Source: Ferrimicrobium sp. (GTDB taxonomy: Bacteria; Actinomycetota; Acidimicrobiia; Acidimicrobiales; Acidimicrobiaceae). Taken from it: 64,000 nucleotides of DNA. Shown here in pieces: positions 35,693 through 45,714 of this stretch (position 1 is its first letter; every line of letters starts with the position of its first letter). The notes under the pieces were generated by a model. That model saw only the letters and a program-made list of their open reading frames with translations, ran no database searches and was not told where the DNA came from. The stretch spans positions 1 to 64,000 of the forward strand of contig NZ_DAHXOI010000013.1 of NCBI RefSeq assembly GCF_027364955.1, written 5' to 3'. Position numbers and translations under genes: made by a program.

Positions 35693-38525
35693 GATGCAAC
35701 AACGGCGCTAAAAACTGCCCTGTGTAGCTAATGGAAGCACGTGCCACCTCCTCCGGTGTCCCCGTCGCCAGCACTTGTCCCCCACGATCCCCTCCATCTG
35801 GCCCCAGATCGATGAGGTAGTCAGCCGTCTTGATGACGTCAAGATTGTGTTCGATCACGACGACCGTGTTACCCTGATCGACCAATGAGTGGAGCACGAC
35901 CAAAAGCTTACGAACATCCTCAAAGTGCAGTCCAGTTGTCGGCTCGTCAAGAATATAGAGCGTTTTACCCGTCGATCGTCTCGCCAGCTCGCTCGCCAGC
36001 TTGACCCTCTGGGCCTCACCGCCTGAGAGCGTCGTCGCTGGCTGTCCAAGCCGGACATAGCCCAATCCAACCTCATCCAAGGTGATCAGATGCCGCACAA
36101 TCGGCGGCTGCCGAGCGAAGAACTCACGCGCCTCCTCGATCGGCATTGCCAGCACATCTGCGATGGAACGCTCGCGATAGGTCACCTCTAGCGTCTCTCG
36201 GTTAAAGCGAGCGCCATGACACGCCTCGCAGGTGACAAAGACGTCGGGCAAGAAGTTCATCTCGATGCGAATGGTGCCTTCCCCGCTACAGGCTTCACAT
36301 CTTCCACCCTTGACATTGAAGGAGAAGCGACCCGGCTTGTACCCACGCGCCCGCGACTCTGGCATCTCCGCAAAGAGCTTACGGACATGGTCGAACATCC
36401 CTGTATAGGTGGCAGGATTTGATCGTGGTGTACGACCGATCGGCGATTGGTCGATGTCGATCACTTTGTCGATCAGCTCAAGACCGGTCAAACCCTTATG
36501 TCTACCAGGGACATCACGAGATCGGTTGACCTGGGCGCGCGCAGCTTTAAAGAGGATCTCGTTCACCAAGGTCGACTTTCCAGACCCAGCCACCCCCGTC
36601 ACGCAGGTAAAGAGACCGACAGGAAAGGCTACGTCGAGCTCTTTCAAGTTATGTTCGCTCGCACCGAGAACGGTAATGAAACCGCGGACTGCCTCTCGTC
36701 GGGTTGGAGGGAGTGGAACGCTCTTTTTGCCGGAAAGATAGGCGCCAGTCAACGAGGTCTTGGAACGCAGCAACTCCTTTACTCCACCCTCGAAGACGAC
36801 CTCTCCTCCGTGTTCGCCAGCGCCTGGGCCAATATCGACGATATGATCCGCTGCTCGAATCGTATCTTCGTCATGTTCAACGACAATCACCGTGTTCCCC
36901 TGGTCCCGGAGTCTCAAGAGCGTATCAATCAGTCGATGGTTATCGCGTTGATGCAGACCGATCGAGGGCTCGTCAAGGACGTAGAGCACTCCAGCGAGTC
37001 CGGATCCAATCTGGGAGGCGAGTCGAATCCGCTGCGCCTCGCCGCCGGATAGCGTAACCGCGCTGCGCGCTAGGGTCAAGTAGTCGAGGCCAACATCGAC
37101 GAGAAAGCGCAGCCGCGCAATGATCTCTTTCAAAATCTGGACAGCGATCTGACGTTCGCGATCGTCGAGATCGAAATCGATCACCCGAGCCAGTGCATCG
37201 CCGATGGGCAGAGCGACCAACTGATCGATCGCGATACCACCAACGGTAACCGCACGCGCCTCGGCCTTCAATCTCGTCCCATCACAGCCCTCACACGGCA
37301 CCTGTCGCATGTAGGATTCGATAATGGCCCGCGCGGTGTCAGTCTCCACCTCCGCATGACGACGTTTCAAAAAGTTGACGACGCCTTCATAGGTAAAACT
37401 ATAGGAACGCTCACGACCACGCCGATCAACGTACTCATGGCTCACCTTCTCGTCGACTCCGTAGAGGATGATCCTTCGCTGCTCCTCATCGAGTGAACCC
37501 ACCGGCTTGGTGAGCGGAATCTTGTAGTCCTTGGCCACTCGTTCGAGCATGTGCTCGAGGTAGTCGGCACGGAGCGCGCCGAAGGGGGCAACCGCGCCTT
37601 GCACCAATGAACGCGAAGCATCGGGCAACACAAGTTCCTCATCAACCTCGAATCGCATGCCCAACCCCGAACAGACGGGACAGGCTCCGAAGGGGGAGTT
37701 AAAGGAGAAGTTCCTCGGTTCAAGGTGTCCCAGAGAGATGCCACAAGCGACACAGGCCAACTCCTCAGAGTACCGCTCTACGCGCACGACTTGACGATCT
37801 TCGCCAACTTCAAGGACGTCAACACGGCCGTGCGCAACACCAAGCGCTGTCTCGGTCGACTCGATCAGCCTTCGTAGATCTGCTGGCGTGACCCGAAGTC
37901 GATCAACGATCACTGAGATCGTGTGCGCTTCGTAGCGCTCAAGTGTTACCTGTTTGCGATCGGCCAGTTCCACAAGCTCGTCATCGATCATTACCCGGGC
38001 GAAACCCTGCTTGGTCAGGTCATCAAGGAGCGATTGATACTCACCCTTGCGTGCCTGTACGACCGGTGCTGCGATCATGATTCGACGGTCATCAAAAGTC
38101 GACGAGATAAGGTCGACGATCTCCTGCGGGGTCTGTTGGGATACCTCCAACCCACACTGTGGGCAATGCGGGTGCCCAATGCGAGCGAACAGCAGTCGCA
38201 GGTAGTCATAGATCTCAGTCACTGTGGCGACGGTTGAGCGCGGGTTATGCGAGGCGGTTTTTTGGTCGATAGATATCGCCGGAGAGAGACCCTCGATGAA
38301 GTCCACATCCGGCTTCTCCATCAACCCCAAGAACTGACGAGCATAGGAAGAAAGCGACTCCACATAGCGCCGCTGCCCCTCGGCAAAAATCGTATCAAAG
38401 GCCAGCGAACTCTTCCCAGAGCCGGAGAGGCCGGTAAAGACAACAAGACGATCCCTCGGAATGTCCACAGAAATATTTTTGAGGTTATGCTCTCGTGCAC
38501 CCCGTACCCGTAGAATGTCAGGCAT
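35685..38525 (-). CDS. uvrA: UvrABC excision nuclease subunit A
   Basis: A 946-residue damage-recognition ATPase with tandem ABC modules. Walker A motifs are [15 protein letters not shown] and [17 protein letters not shown] signatures appear as [16 protein letters not shown] and [17 protein letters not shown], each followed by LDEP. Two zinc-binding clusters are visible, CVAC...CPVC and CEAC...CEAC. Length and order match the family. It starts 11 bases after the menF stop and is coupled to uvrC. Confidence 0.97.
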   Translation of the reverse strand: MPDILRVRGAREHNLKNISVDIPRDRLVVFTGLSGSGKSSLAFDTIFAEGQRRYVESLSSYARQFLGLMEKPDVDFIEGLSPAISIDQKTASHNPRSTVATVTEIYDYLRLLFARIGHPHCPQCGLEVSQQTPQEIVDLISSTFDDRRIMIAAPVVQARKGEYQSLLDDLTKQGFARVMIDDELVELADRKQVTLERYEAHTISVIVDRLRVTPADLRRLIESTETALGVAHGRVDVLEVGEDRQVVRVERYSEELACVACGISLGHLEPRNFSFNSPFGACPVCSGLGMRFEVDEELVLPDASRSLVQGAVAPFGALRADYLEHMLERVAKDYKIPLTKPVGSLDEEQRRIILYGVDEKVSHEYVDRRGRERSYSFTYEGVVNFLKRRHAEVETDTARAIIESYMRQVPCEGCDGTRLKAEARAVTVGGIAIDQLVALPIGDALARVIDFDLDDRERQIAVQILKEIIARLRFLVDVGLDYLTLARSAVTLSGGEAQRIRLASQIGSGLAGVLYVLDEPSIGLHQRDNHRLIDTLLRLRDQGNTVIVVEHDEDTIRAADHIVDIGPGAGEHGGEVVFEGGVKELLRSKTSLTGAYLSGKKSVPLPPTRREAVRGFITVLGASEHNLKELDVAFPVGLFTCVTGVAGSGKSTLVNEILFKAARAQVNRSRDVPGRHKGLTGLELIDKVIDIDQSPIGRTPRSNPATYTGMFDHVRKLFAEMPESRARGYKPGRFSFNVKGGRCEACSGEGTIRIEMNFLPDVFVTCEACHGARFNRETLEVTYRERSIADVLAMPIEEAREFFARQPPIVRHLITLDEVGLGYVRLGQPATTLSGGEAQRVKLASELARRSTGKTLYILDEPTTGLHFEDVRKLLVVLHSLVDQGNTVVVIEHNLDVIKTADYLIDLGPDGGDRGGQVLATGTPEEVARASISYTGQFLAPLLHRD

Positions 38526-38536
38526 ACGTATCCACC

Positions 38537-39688
38537 CTAACGTGGATTCAAGGCACGAGTGACCACATCAAACTTTGCCTCGATCTCGGCCACCTCAGCG
38601 TCGGCTTGCGAATCAGCGACAATGCCGGCACCGGCGACCAGCCCAAGTGTTCCCTGGTAGGCGGAGGCACCCCGTATAGCCAGGTACACTTCCCCGTCAC
38701 CGAACGGGTCCGTAATCCCGATAATCCCGGCGTACATCCCACGAGAAGGCTCGATCTGCGCTAGCATTTCGAGCGCCGTTGTCCTCGGCACACCCGATAC
38801 AGCAGCAGTCGGTGCGATAGCGAGCACCACGGACACGAGATTCGCACCGGGTAGCAACTGACCCCGCATCGGGGTGGCCAAATGGATCAGTCGTCCAGCA
38901 TCGAAGAGAACCGGCGCCCGCGGCATATCGAGCTCCTTCACGTAACCGCTGAGATCGTCCTGGAGCTGCTCGACCATGAGTCGATGCTCAAATAGGTCCT
39001 TCGCAGAGTTCAGGAGCGCCACCTGACCACCCCGCAGGGCGGTACCAGCGAGTGGGCGGAGCGAGAGGAGGTGGCCGGACTTGGCGGCTACCAGCTCGGG
39101 CGAGGCCCCAAAAAAGCCGTCGACGTAGTAGAGATGGCTCGCCGGATGTGCCTTTTTTAACCGAGAAAGCGCCGCCCCAACGGAAAAGCTCTCGGTCAGG
39201 GACTGGGTCGCGCGACCCGTGACGACAAGCTTTGTCAATTGACCTTGTTCGATAGCCAACTTTGCGAGCCGTACGCGATCAGCAGTAGCCCCAACATCGT
39301 GGGACCGTTCTCCTTGTAGCAGCGGTCCCGCGGGCACCATCCGCACCTGAGAGGCGAGCTCGAGTATACCGAGACGCATGGCGCTTCTTGCCGACGACTC
39401 ATAGACGTCAACCTCCAGGCGATCCTTACCAGCTACCAACACAACCGGATACGAACGCGACGCGAAGGACTCGGTTACCGAGAACCCACTCGAGAGAAAA
39501 CACGGGCCCGGTCGATCGAGTCCTGCTTCGGGCGTGCACTCCTCAGGCTGGCCAACACCAAGGTAGAGACTACCGGCAGCTTCAACCATCTGGAAGGGGA
39601 TATGCATCGCCTCCAGAGTCGAGATAAACCCAAAGAGCCGGCCAGACCCAAAGGACCCAACCATCGATAGTCCAGAGAGGAACCTCAC
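38537..39688 (-). CDS. menF: isochorismate synthase
   Basis: A 383-residue chorismate-utilising enzyme converting chorismate to isochorismate, the first menaquinone step. The catalytic half is complete: [10 protein letters not shown], the [13 protein letters not shown] helix, [38 protein letters not shown] and the terminal [21 protein letters not shown]. Against a siderophore-type EntC role, the gene starts inside the menG stop (GTGA overlap), so menaquinone is the pathway. The rest of the men genes are outside the window. It directly precedes uvrA in the same run. Confidence 0.9.
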   Translation of the reverse strand: MRFLSGLSMVGSFGSGRLFGFISTLEAMHIPFQMVEAAGSLYLGVGQPEECTPEAGLDRPGPCFLSSGFSVTESFASRSYPVVLVAGKDRLEVDVYESSARSAMRLGILELASQVRMVPAGPLLQGERSHDVGATADRVRLAKLAIEQGQLTKLVVTGRATQSLTESFSVGAALSRLKKAHPASHLYYVDGFFGASPELVAAKSGHLLSLRPLAGTALRGGQVALLNSAKDLFEHRLMVEQLQDDLSGYVKELDMPRAPVLFDAGRLIHLATPMRGQLLPGANLVSVVLAIAPTAAVSGVPRTTALEMLAQIEPSRGMYAGIIGITDPFGDGEVYLAIRGASAYQGTLGLVAGAGIVADSQADAEVAEIEAKFDVVTRALNPR

Positions 39689-40389
39689 TCCACTCCCCGC
39701 CTAGCAATCAGAAGCTGTGCCGCCCCCAATCCGACGTTGATACGTCGCACCTGGGTAAAACCCGACTGCTGCAGGAGTTGACGAAAGCGCTCATCCGTCG
39801 GCAGATACGCTACCGACTCAGGAAGATAGCGGTAGGCGCTCCTATCGGCGGAGATCAGGCCCCCAACAAGAGGCACCACCGAACCAAAATAGACACCGTG
39901 GAGCTCCCGCACCAAACGACTCTTCGGCGTTGCGACCTCCAAGATGCCAAGCACCCCTCCTGGTCGCAACACCCGGTGTACTTCGGTCAAGACAGCAGCG
40001 AAATCCGCGAAATTACGGACCGCGAATCCCGAACTCACCGCGTCAAAACTCGCGTCTCCAAAGGGCAACGCCTCCCCCACGCCTTGGACCAACGGTCCAT
40101 ACCTCTTGGCCTTCTCCAACATGCGATAGGACAGATCGAGTCCATACGCGTCCATACCGTTGGCCGACCAGGCTTTAAGAAAATCTCCGGTGCCACAGGC
40201 CAGATCGAGGACACGCGCCTTGGGATCTAGGTGCATCTCGCGCACTAAGTGAGCACGCCACCCTTGATCGAGGCCAAAAGTCATCAGTCGGTTCACCACA
40301 TCATAAGTTCCCGCGATCCGGTCGAACATGTCACGAACGTATGGCTGCTTGGCACCCTCATCAGGGAGCACACTATCGTTTTGCTTCAT
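39685..40389 (-). CDS. menG: demethylmenaquinone methyltransferase (UbiE/MenG family)
   Basis: A 234-residue SAM methyltransferase that performs the last menaquinone step. Family motifs: VRDMFDRIAGTYDVVNRLMTFGLD at the N-terminus, the SAM loop VLDLACGTGDFLKAW, FDAVSSGFAVRNFAD and RPGGVLGILEVATP. It is followed at once by menF and preceded by a small zinc-ribbon gene 17 bases upstream. Confidence 0.94.
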   Translation of the reverse strand: MKQNDSVLPDEGAKQPYVRDMFDRIAGTYDVVNRLMTFGLDQGWRAHLVREMHLDPKARVLDLACGTGDFLKAWSANGMDAYGLDLSYRMLEKAKRYGPLVQGVGEALPFGDASFDAVSSGFAVRNFADFAAVLTEVHRVLRPGGVLGILEVATPKSRLVRELHGVYFGSVVPLVGGLISADRSAYRYLPESVAYLPTDERFRQLLQQSGFTQVRRINVGLGAAQLLIARRGVE

Positions 40390-40406
40390 CGTAGCGGATC
40401 AACCCT

Positions 40407-40640
40407 TCACCGAGTTGAACGATTCCCCGACGCTCCGCTGGAAACCAACGAAGCTCCACAGTGCCGACAGCGAGGATAGGCCGACGACGTAGGCCGCTGG
40501 CACTGAGGGCAGGAGTTCGCCCTCATCTCACCAGAGGCGACCTTGCGTATCACCGACACGAGCATCCCCCCGATGGCCACCACGAAGAGACCCTCGAGAA
40601 CATCTCGAGGTAGGTGGGCCAGAACGAACGCCTCTATCAT
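40407..40640 (-). CDS. small membrane protein with C-terminal zinc ribbon
   Basis: A 77-residue protein: one hydrophobic helix at about residues 16-33, then a compact zinc-ribbon with SCPQCQRPTS and RCRHCGASL (four cysteines as two CxxC pairs), and a short basic tail. The function is unknown. It opens the long minus-strand run that continues with menG, at 17 bases distance, so co-transcription is likely. Confidence 0.7.
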   Translation of the reverse strand: MIEAFVLAHLPRDVLEGLFVVAIGGMLVSVIRKVASGEMRANSCPQCQRPTSSAYPRCRHCGASLVSSGASGNRSTR

Positions 40641-40730
40641 CTCCGCAACTTTCTATGCGCAACGACTCCGCGCACCCTCTCATTCTAGTCTCCCGTTACC
40701 TCCCAAACCCGTGCTGGGGACGAGGAGAAG

Positions 40731-42011
40731 TTAGGCCGAACCGCCACCTCTTAGCTCTGCCGACTGAGCAGGGGTGCTCCGCATGGTTGACGTATTAAAA
40801 AGTTCGGACCTACTTGGATCGAGTACCACTGCGGTCTGGTCACTCTGCGAATTCGCGACAGGAGTTGGCATCAATGACGCATTGAAGAGCTGGGACATAC
40901 TTGGATCATTCTGATCCTCGCTACTACTGCTGGTATGAGCATCGGACGCGCTCAAGCGGGTCCCCAAGGAACTCGGAACCATCTCAGCTCGCACTCTCGG
41001 TAGTACCTCTGGGTACTGCTGCTGCAGGAAGAGAATCATCTTCTCGCGTAGCTCGCACTCGAGGTTCCATGACCTTGAACTATCGGGGGAACTCATCACA
41101 AACCGGAGTTGCATCGTGGATACCCCAAGCTGTGTGACCTGCATGCGGGCCACACTGCCATCCCAGTCAGGAGAGGAGGCAAGGATCGAGAGAAACTGCT
41201 CGCGAATAGTGGGAACCGGGGCGGTGTAGTCCAGTTCGATATGGACAATGCCGAGGATGTCCGCGGTCGTCTTCGTCCAGTTCTCGAAGGGGTTCGAGAT
41301 GAAGTAGGAGATAGGCAACACCAGTCGTCGCAGATCCCAGACGCGGACCACGACATAGGTGAGCGATATCTCCTCGACACGTCCCCAGTGCCCTTCGATA
41401 ACGACGACATCGTCAAGACGGATCGGCTGAGAAATAGCGATCTGGATGCCCGCGATCACGTTTGACGCCACTGGCTTTGAGGCGATACCGGCGATAATCG
41501 AGATGATGCCGGCCGAAGCCAACACGCCAGCGCCAGCGAGTCGAACCGATGGAAAGGAGAACAGAGCGACTGCGATAGCGATCAAAGCGATCACAACGAC
41601 GATAATCCGCCGAAAAACTCGCACCTGGGTCTGCAACCTCCTCGCCTTTAAGTTATCGGCAGCATCGATGTGGTAGTAGTAGAGGATCGCATCCTCCACT
41701 GCCTCGACCAGTCGCGCAAGCCCCCATGCAACCACTCCAACCAGCAGAATGGAGATCGCGTGGCGAATGTCCACCTCGGCAGCGACTGAAACCTTCACAT
41801 AATGTAACGATGCGAGCATCAATAGCAGCGGAACCAACGACCTGGTTGGGCCGCGCAACCTCCGTAAGGCAGCCGTGCGCACCGAGTTCGGATGGCGCGC
41901 ATTGATCCAACGGGTAAAACGGATAATCAAAAAGGCAACAGCAACGCCCAGCACCAACGCCACCGCTAGCGCCGGCAATGCCTTTAAGTACTCATGGAAT
42001 AAGCTATTCAA
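40731..42011 (-). CDS. MscS family mechanosensitive channel
   Basis: A 426-residue small-conductance channel that opens on membrane stretch to release solutes during osmotic downshock. Three to four N-terminal hydrophobic helices are followed by the glycine/alanine-rich pore helix (FPSVRLAGAGVLASAGIISIIAG). The MscS beta domain follows with SQPIRLDDVVVIEGHWGRVEEISLTYVVVRVWD and RRLVLPISYFISNPFENWT. The C-terminal about 100 residues form a low-complexity serine-rich tail with two partly repeated blocks (DPSMSQLFNASLM / DPSRSELFNTSTM). The start TTG 42011 is not certain. Confidence 0.9.
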   Translation of the reverse strand: MNSLFHEYLKALPALAVALVLGVAVAFLIIRFTRWINARHPNSVRTAALRRLRGPTRSLVPLLLMLASLHYVKVSVAAEVDIRHAISILLVGVVAWGLARLVEAVEDAILYYYHIDAADNLKARRLQTQVRVFRRIIVVVIALIAIAVALFSFPSVRLAGAGVLASAGIISIIAGIASKPVASNVIAGIQIAISQPIRLDDVVVIEGHWGRVEEISLTYVVVRVWDLRRLVLPISYFISNPFENWTKTTADILGIVHIELDYTAPVPTIREQFLSILASSPDWDGSVARMQVTQLGVSTMQLRFVMSSPDSSRSWNLECELREKMILFLQQQYPEVLPRVRAEMVPSSLGTRLSASDAHTSSSSEDQNDPSMSQLFNASLMPTPVANSQSDQTAVVLDPSRSELFNTSTMRSTPAQSAELRGGGSA

Positions 42012-42101
42012 CCTCTGCGAGCCCTCCTCTTTTAGGCACTACTCGCCTAACAGTGTAGGGCCTGAATAAAACTGGTGCTGAGATGATGCTACGCTAAAGG
42101 C

Positions 42102-42554
42102 ATGCCAGCACCAGTTCATGGAGTCGATGGACTCAAACAACTCGTTGGGGTCGATCTTGGGTTTACACCCTACCGAACCGTTACCCAGCAGCAGATCACG
42201 ATGTTCGCCGATGCAACCGATGACCATCAGTGGATCCACGTCGATCCCGACGCCGCTAAGAATGGTCCCTTTGGGACGACTATCGCTCACGGATTCCTGA
42301 CACTCTCACTCGTGTCGGCGATGCTTCCCGAGGTGCTCCAAGTCGATGGGGTCTCCATGGGCGTCAACTACGGCACCAACCGTGTTCGTTTTCCAGCGCC
42401 AGTGCCTGTCAACGCTCGGATTCGCCTCGGGGCAAAAGTCGCTGCGGTGACTGAGGTAACTGGTGGTGTCCAAGTTCAGATCGACGTCACTATCGAGGTC
42501 GAGGGTGCCACCAAGCCTTCCATGGTCGGCGAGATACTCTTTCGCTATTATTGA
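42102..42554 (+). CDS. MaoC-like hotdog dehydratase
   Basis: A 150-residue single hotdog-fold enzyme of the MaoC type, hydrating or dehydrating enoyl/3-hydroxyacyl-CoA. The catalytic hydratase-2 pattern is clear: FADATDDHQWIHVD followed by GPFGTTIAHGFLTLSL with the Asp/His pair. NYGTNRVRFPAPVPVNARIR is the conserved strand region. The acyl chain length is unknown. A single-gene unit, divergent from mscS, with a terminator-like hairpin about 100 bp after it. Confidence 0.92.
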   Translation: MPAPVHGVDGLKQLVGVDLGFTPYRTVTQQQITMFADATDDHQWIHVDPDAAKNGPFGTTIAHGFLTLSLVSAMLPEVLQVDGVSMGVNYGTNRVRFPAPVPVNARIRLGAKVAAVTEVTGGVQVQIDVTIEVEGATKPSMVGEILFRYY

Positions 42555-42890
42555 TACTCGCACGATGGCCACGAGTATGTTGGCGCTTCCACGCGCTCTG
42601 GTCGAGACAACCTAGCTTTACACGAGCCAGTCGCCAACGCACCTTTCCCAACCCAGAGGCGGCGGGGTTTTTTGCGGCCGGACTCCTCACATTGTTTAGC
42701 TCGTGTTGACTGGCTCAGGTTGGCAAGCAGAGACAACAAGTCATCCTCCTGTCCAAGTCGCCTGCAGGGGTCATGAACTCGTGCAACCAACGCTACCGAG
42801 TACGAGCCGTGGGGCCTTCCGGTTTGGCAATCGGTTACCCCAACCTGCTGCCCTCTTCCCACTTGTTGGCTGGCCCCACATTTTAGCCGG
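42555..42890. other. 336-bp intergenic stretch
   Basis: No gene is supported on either strand. It carries the terminator candidate of the MaoC gene at 42649-42673. The frames crossing it are shadows without motifs. Confidence 0.5.
42649..42673 (+). terminator. candidate intrinsic terminator after the MaoC gene
   Basis: AACCC at 42650 pairs with GGGTT, closing a GC-rich loop, and six T residues follow directly (42668-42673). The stem is only about five base pairs, so strength is moderate. Confidence 0.5.
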
Positions 42891-43058
42891 TCAATGGATG
42901 GTCAGTACACCGATCGCCCACAATCCAGCGGCAACGACGAGAATCAGCAAGAGCGCCGCCGCCGCGAGTTTAAAGATCAATCGCACGACGATCAGGACGA
43001 CCACGATGACGATTAAGAACTCTGGCCAACTACTGACACCACTATGGGTAAGCTGCAT
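42891..43058 (-). CDS. very small membrane protein
   Basis: A 55-residue protein made of a short polar N-terminus (MQLTHSGVSSWPEF) and one or two tightly packed hydrophobic helices rich in Val, Ile, Leu and Ala, ending GVLTIH. The function is unknown. The frame could start 17 codons earlier; ATG 43058 is chosen because a GAGGGAG-type site lies ahead. It is divergent from the polyphosphate kinase gene. Confidence 0.55.
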   Translation of the reverse strand: MQLTHSGVSSWPEFLIVIVVVLIVVRLIFKLAAAALLLILVVAAGLWAIGVLTIH

Positions 43059-43178
43059 GTCGCTTTCGCTCCCTCTTCCTAGCGACGGACCCTCTGCCAC
43101 CTTCGCCACGCCAGGACCACTCGTAGATGGCAGATAAGCCTACCGTGCATCGACACAAATTGGAGTAAGGTCACCTCT

Positions 43179-44051
43179 ATGACTACCACTCCTAGTACTA
43201 ACTGGTCAAAGCTCACCCGCCTCACCCATAAGCATGAGCTCAACGCGAACACCTCAGACGTACCTGGGGGACCAGACCTTACCAAGGAAGAGGGTAAGCA
43301 GCTCCGCCACCGGAGTGTCAAGGCACTCACCGAACTCCAGGAGGCCCTCTATGCACAAGCGTCACACGGGGTGCTCGTGGTGCTCCAAGGTTTGGATACG
43401 GCAGGCAAGGATGGCACCATCCGAGCCATCTTCGATGGCGTGAACCCTCAAGGCGTGAACGTCCATGGTTTCAAGGTGCCAACGCCATTTGAGGCAGCCC
43501 ATGACTACCTCTTCCGCATCCACCAGGCGGTTCCCGGACGTGGTGAAATCAGCGTCTTCAATCGCTCACACTACGAAGACCTCATCGTTCCACTCGCCGC
43601 GAAAACAATGAACGATCAGGCATTCACCCAACGTGTTAATGAAATCCACCGCTTCGAGGAGTACCTGAGCGAACAGCACATTGTCATCGTAAAGCTCTAC
43701 CTACACGTCTCGTATGAAGTGCAGGGCCAGCGGCTCTTGCGACGTCTTGACCGTCCCGAAAAACACTGGAAATTCTCCCCCGGTGACCTCGTTACCCGCG
43801 AACACTTCAACAACTTCGCACGCGCCTACGGACGCGTCATTCCCGCTACCTCATTTGACGAGGCTCCGTGGCACGTCATTCCGGCTGACCGTAAGTGGTA
43901 CCGAAACGCGATCGCTACGGCCATCGTCACCGAAACCCTCCTCCAACTCGCACCAAAGGCACCCAAGGTCGACATCACCGATATCGATAAAATTCGGGCA
44001 GAATTAAAGAAGGAACTCTCCGGTCTCACGTCATCACAAGCGACCAGTTGA
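43179..44051 (+). CDS. polyphosphate kinase 2 family protein
   Basis: A 290-residue PPK2-type phosphotransferase. Walker A is GLDTAGKDGTIRAIF, the lid region has PGRGEISVFNRSHYEDL (Walker B-like), and the helical part contains RRLDRPEKHWKFSPGDL and DEAPWHVIPADRKWYRN. It transfers phosphate between polyphosphate and nucleoside mono- or diphosphates; subclass and direction cannot be set by eye. It stands as a single gene. Confidence 0.93.
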   Translation: MTTTPSTNWSKLTRLTHKHELNANTSDVPGGPDLTKEEGKQLRHRSVKALTELQEALYAQASHGVLVVLQGLDTAGKDGTIRAIFDGVNPQGVNVHGFKVPTPFEAAHDYLFRIHQAVPGRGEISVFNRSHYEDLIVPLAAKTMNDQAFTQRVNEIHRFEEYLSEQHIVIVKLYLHVSYEVQGQRLLRRLDRPEKHWKFSPGDLVTREHFNNFARAYGRVIPATSFDEAPWHVIPADRKWYRNAIATAIVTETLLQLAPKAPKVDITDIDKIRAELKKELSGLTSSQATS

Positions 44052-44419
44052 CCGAAGACTCCGGGTCCCTGCGCTTAGCAAAGAGCACCAACACGGCAGC
44101 CAGCGAAACTCCAACCAACGACAATCCGCACCCACATGGCCAACGACACACACCGTGTTGCTATCGACACGAAGCGCAAGTACCGTAAGGCAGTCCTACT
44201 CGGCTGCCCCAACACGCAGATACCAGGGTGCTGTTATCTCCGTAACCTTGTGATTGCTGAAAGAACACAACGTTGATCACGCGTCAACGACGGCCCAAAT
44301 CAATCCGCTGTATTTGAGTACTTGCCCCACGGCTTAGAAATGAGAACCCAACGCCCAACGATGCGCATCCATAGGAGCCAATACAATTTGCGACCCCTGT
44401 GCGGGTAGAGCAGGTTGTT
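44052..44419. other. 368-bp intergenic stretch
   Basis: Convergent gap between the PPK2 gene and the next minus-strand gene. No gene, clear terminator or repeat was seen. Confidence 0.5.
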
Positions 44420-44794
44420 CTAGTGGAACCACGTCTTGGCGTACATCCGTGAATGTGGATGAATAAACAAGGCAAAAAGAACAACCGTAATGATGACGTT
44501 GAGCAGCTCAGCGCCGAATATCGCACTCAGTCCAACCGTGAACACATAGTAGATCAGGAGAGCCAGCGGTATGCCTGTAGCGAGTAACGCGGCGTAATAT
44601 CCGAGTTTTCTGGAGTTGGCCACACCATAGGCGCCGCCGATGGGAAGCAAAATATCAAGGATCAGAAACAGAAGTGACAGACCACCGCCAAATAGTACCG
44701 TCAAAAGCGCCAGTGCGGCGTTGAGGTACAACAATAGCACACCAATCTGCAGCGTCTGTGGCTGAGTCCGATCGAACAGCTTGAGCTCTCTCAT
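44420..44794 (-). CDS. four-helix membrane protein, unknown function
   Basis: A 124-residue protein. A polar N-terminus (MRELKLFDRTQPQTLQ) precedes four hydrophobic helices at about 17-35, 40-57, 64-90 and 95-113, ending in a short His-containing tail (HPHSRMYAKTWFH). I recognise no family. It is divergent from the VIT1-like transporter with about 100 bp between the starts. Confidence 0.7.
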   Translation of the reverse strand: MRELKLFDRTQPQTLQIGVLLLYLNAALALLTVLFGGGLSLLFLILDILLPIGGAYGVANSRKLGYYAALLATGIPLALLIYYVFTVGLSAIFGAELLNVIITVVLFALFIHPHSRMYAKTWFH

Positions 44795-44893
44795 AAACGC
44801 AGTCTATCGCAGGTCGCACGCGAAAACCCAACACAGCTCTCAGGAAGTTGCTCCACGCTGGTCGAAACCACCATCAGGGCCGCTATCTTGAGA

Positions 44894-45598
44894 ATGATGG
44901 AAGCTCACCATAGTGGCCATCGCGACATCACCGGAGGCGGAGCGCGGGCAGCCGTTTTCGGTGTCTCTGATGGACTTCTCTCCAACGTTGCGCTCATTTT
45001 GGGGGTAGCGGGCGCTCATCCCGCTCCAAAGGCCGTGGTGATTGCGGGACTTGCAGGATTGGTGGCTGGCGCCTTCTCCATGGGGGTTGGTGAGTACATC
45101 TCAATGGGCGCGCAACGCGAATTGTTTCAGCACGAACTCAACGTAGAGGCGACCGAGATTCGCGACCGTCCGGATGCCGAGACACGCGAACTCGAGGAAC
45201 TCTACATCTCCCGAGGAGTCCCCAAGGAGCTCGCATCCCAGGTCTCGCGCTATCTGATGCGCGACCCGGACACCGCGCTTGAGGTACACGCGCAAGAAGA
45301 ACTCGGGATTGCTCCAGGATCTGTCGGCTCACCCATCCAGGCCGCACTGGCGTCCTTTGTCTCTTTTGCCATCGGTGCGGTCATCCCACTGATCCCCTGG
45401 TTTATCACCATCGGAACGGCTGCAGTGATCGGTTCAGCCGTCTTGGCAGGTATTGCTACACTGATCGTTGGTGGTGGGCTCGCGGCCATGACAGGAAGAA
45501 GTGTCACCAAGGGCGCTCTCCGTCAGTTCCTCCTGAGCGCGGTTGCCGCCTTGGTGACCTATGGCGTCGGCCATATTCTTGGAACTACCATCCACTAA
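44894..45598 (+). CDS. VIT1/CCC1 family iron/manganese transporter
   Basis: A 234-residue membrane protein of the vacuolar iron transporter family. After a His-rich N-terminus (EAHHSGHRD), helix 1 contains the hallmark VFGVSDGLLSNVALILGVAGA. The conserved loop is GAFSMGVGEYISMGAQRELF, followed by an acidic cytosolic metal-binding helix pair (about 75-135) and three more helices. It probably moves Fe2+ or Mn2+ out of the cytoplasm. The start is ATG 44894 or 44897; the upstream TTG is less likely. Confidence 0.9.
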   Translation: MMEAHHSGHRDITGGGARAAVFGVSDGLLSNVALILGVAGAHPAPKAVVIAGLAGLVAGAFSMGVGEYISMGAQRELFQHELNVEATEIRDRPDAETRELEELYISRGVPKELASQVSRYLMRDPDTALEVHAQEELGIAPGSVGSPIQAALASFVSFAIGAVIPLIPWFITIGTAAVIGSAVLAGIATLIVGGGLAAMTGRSVTKGALRQFLLSAVAALVTYGVGHILGTTIH

Positions 45599-45702
45599 AT
45601 CCACCTATGGATCTAGCTTCGCGTGCCAGGACGGATCTCCTGTTGGCAGTCTCGGCGCATCCACCCACATGCTTTGACTATGACGCGAATCCACCGGTCA
45701 AC

Positions 45703-45708
45703 TAGACT
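45703..45708 (+). promoter_or_regulatory. candidate -10 box for leaderless fdhD
   Basis: TAGACT ends six bases before the GTG start of fdhD and no ribosome site lies between. This spacing puts the transcription start at or next to the GTG, so a leaderless message is likely. No matching -35 hexamer is apparent. Confidence 0.35.
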
Positions 45709-45714
45709 TCAGTC

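Noticed and set aside
36447..37052. 201-codon plus-strand frame
   Set aside because: Antisense to uvrA with no independent evidence.
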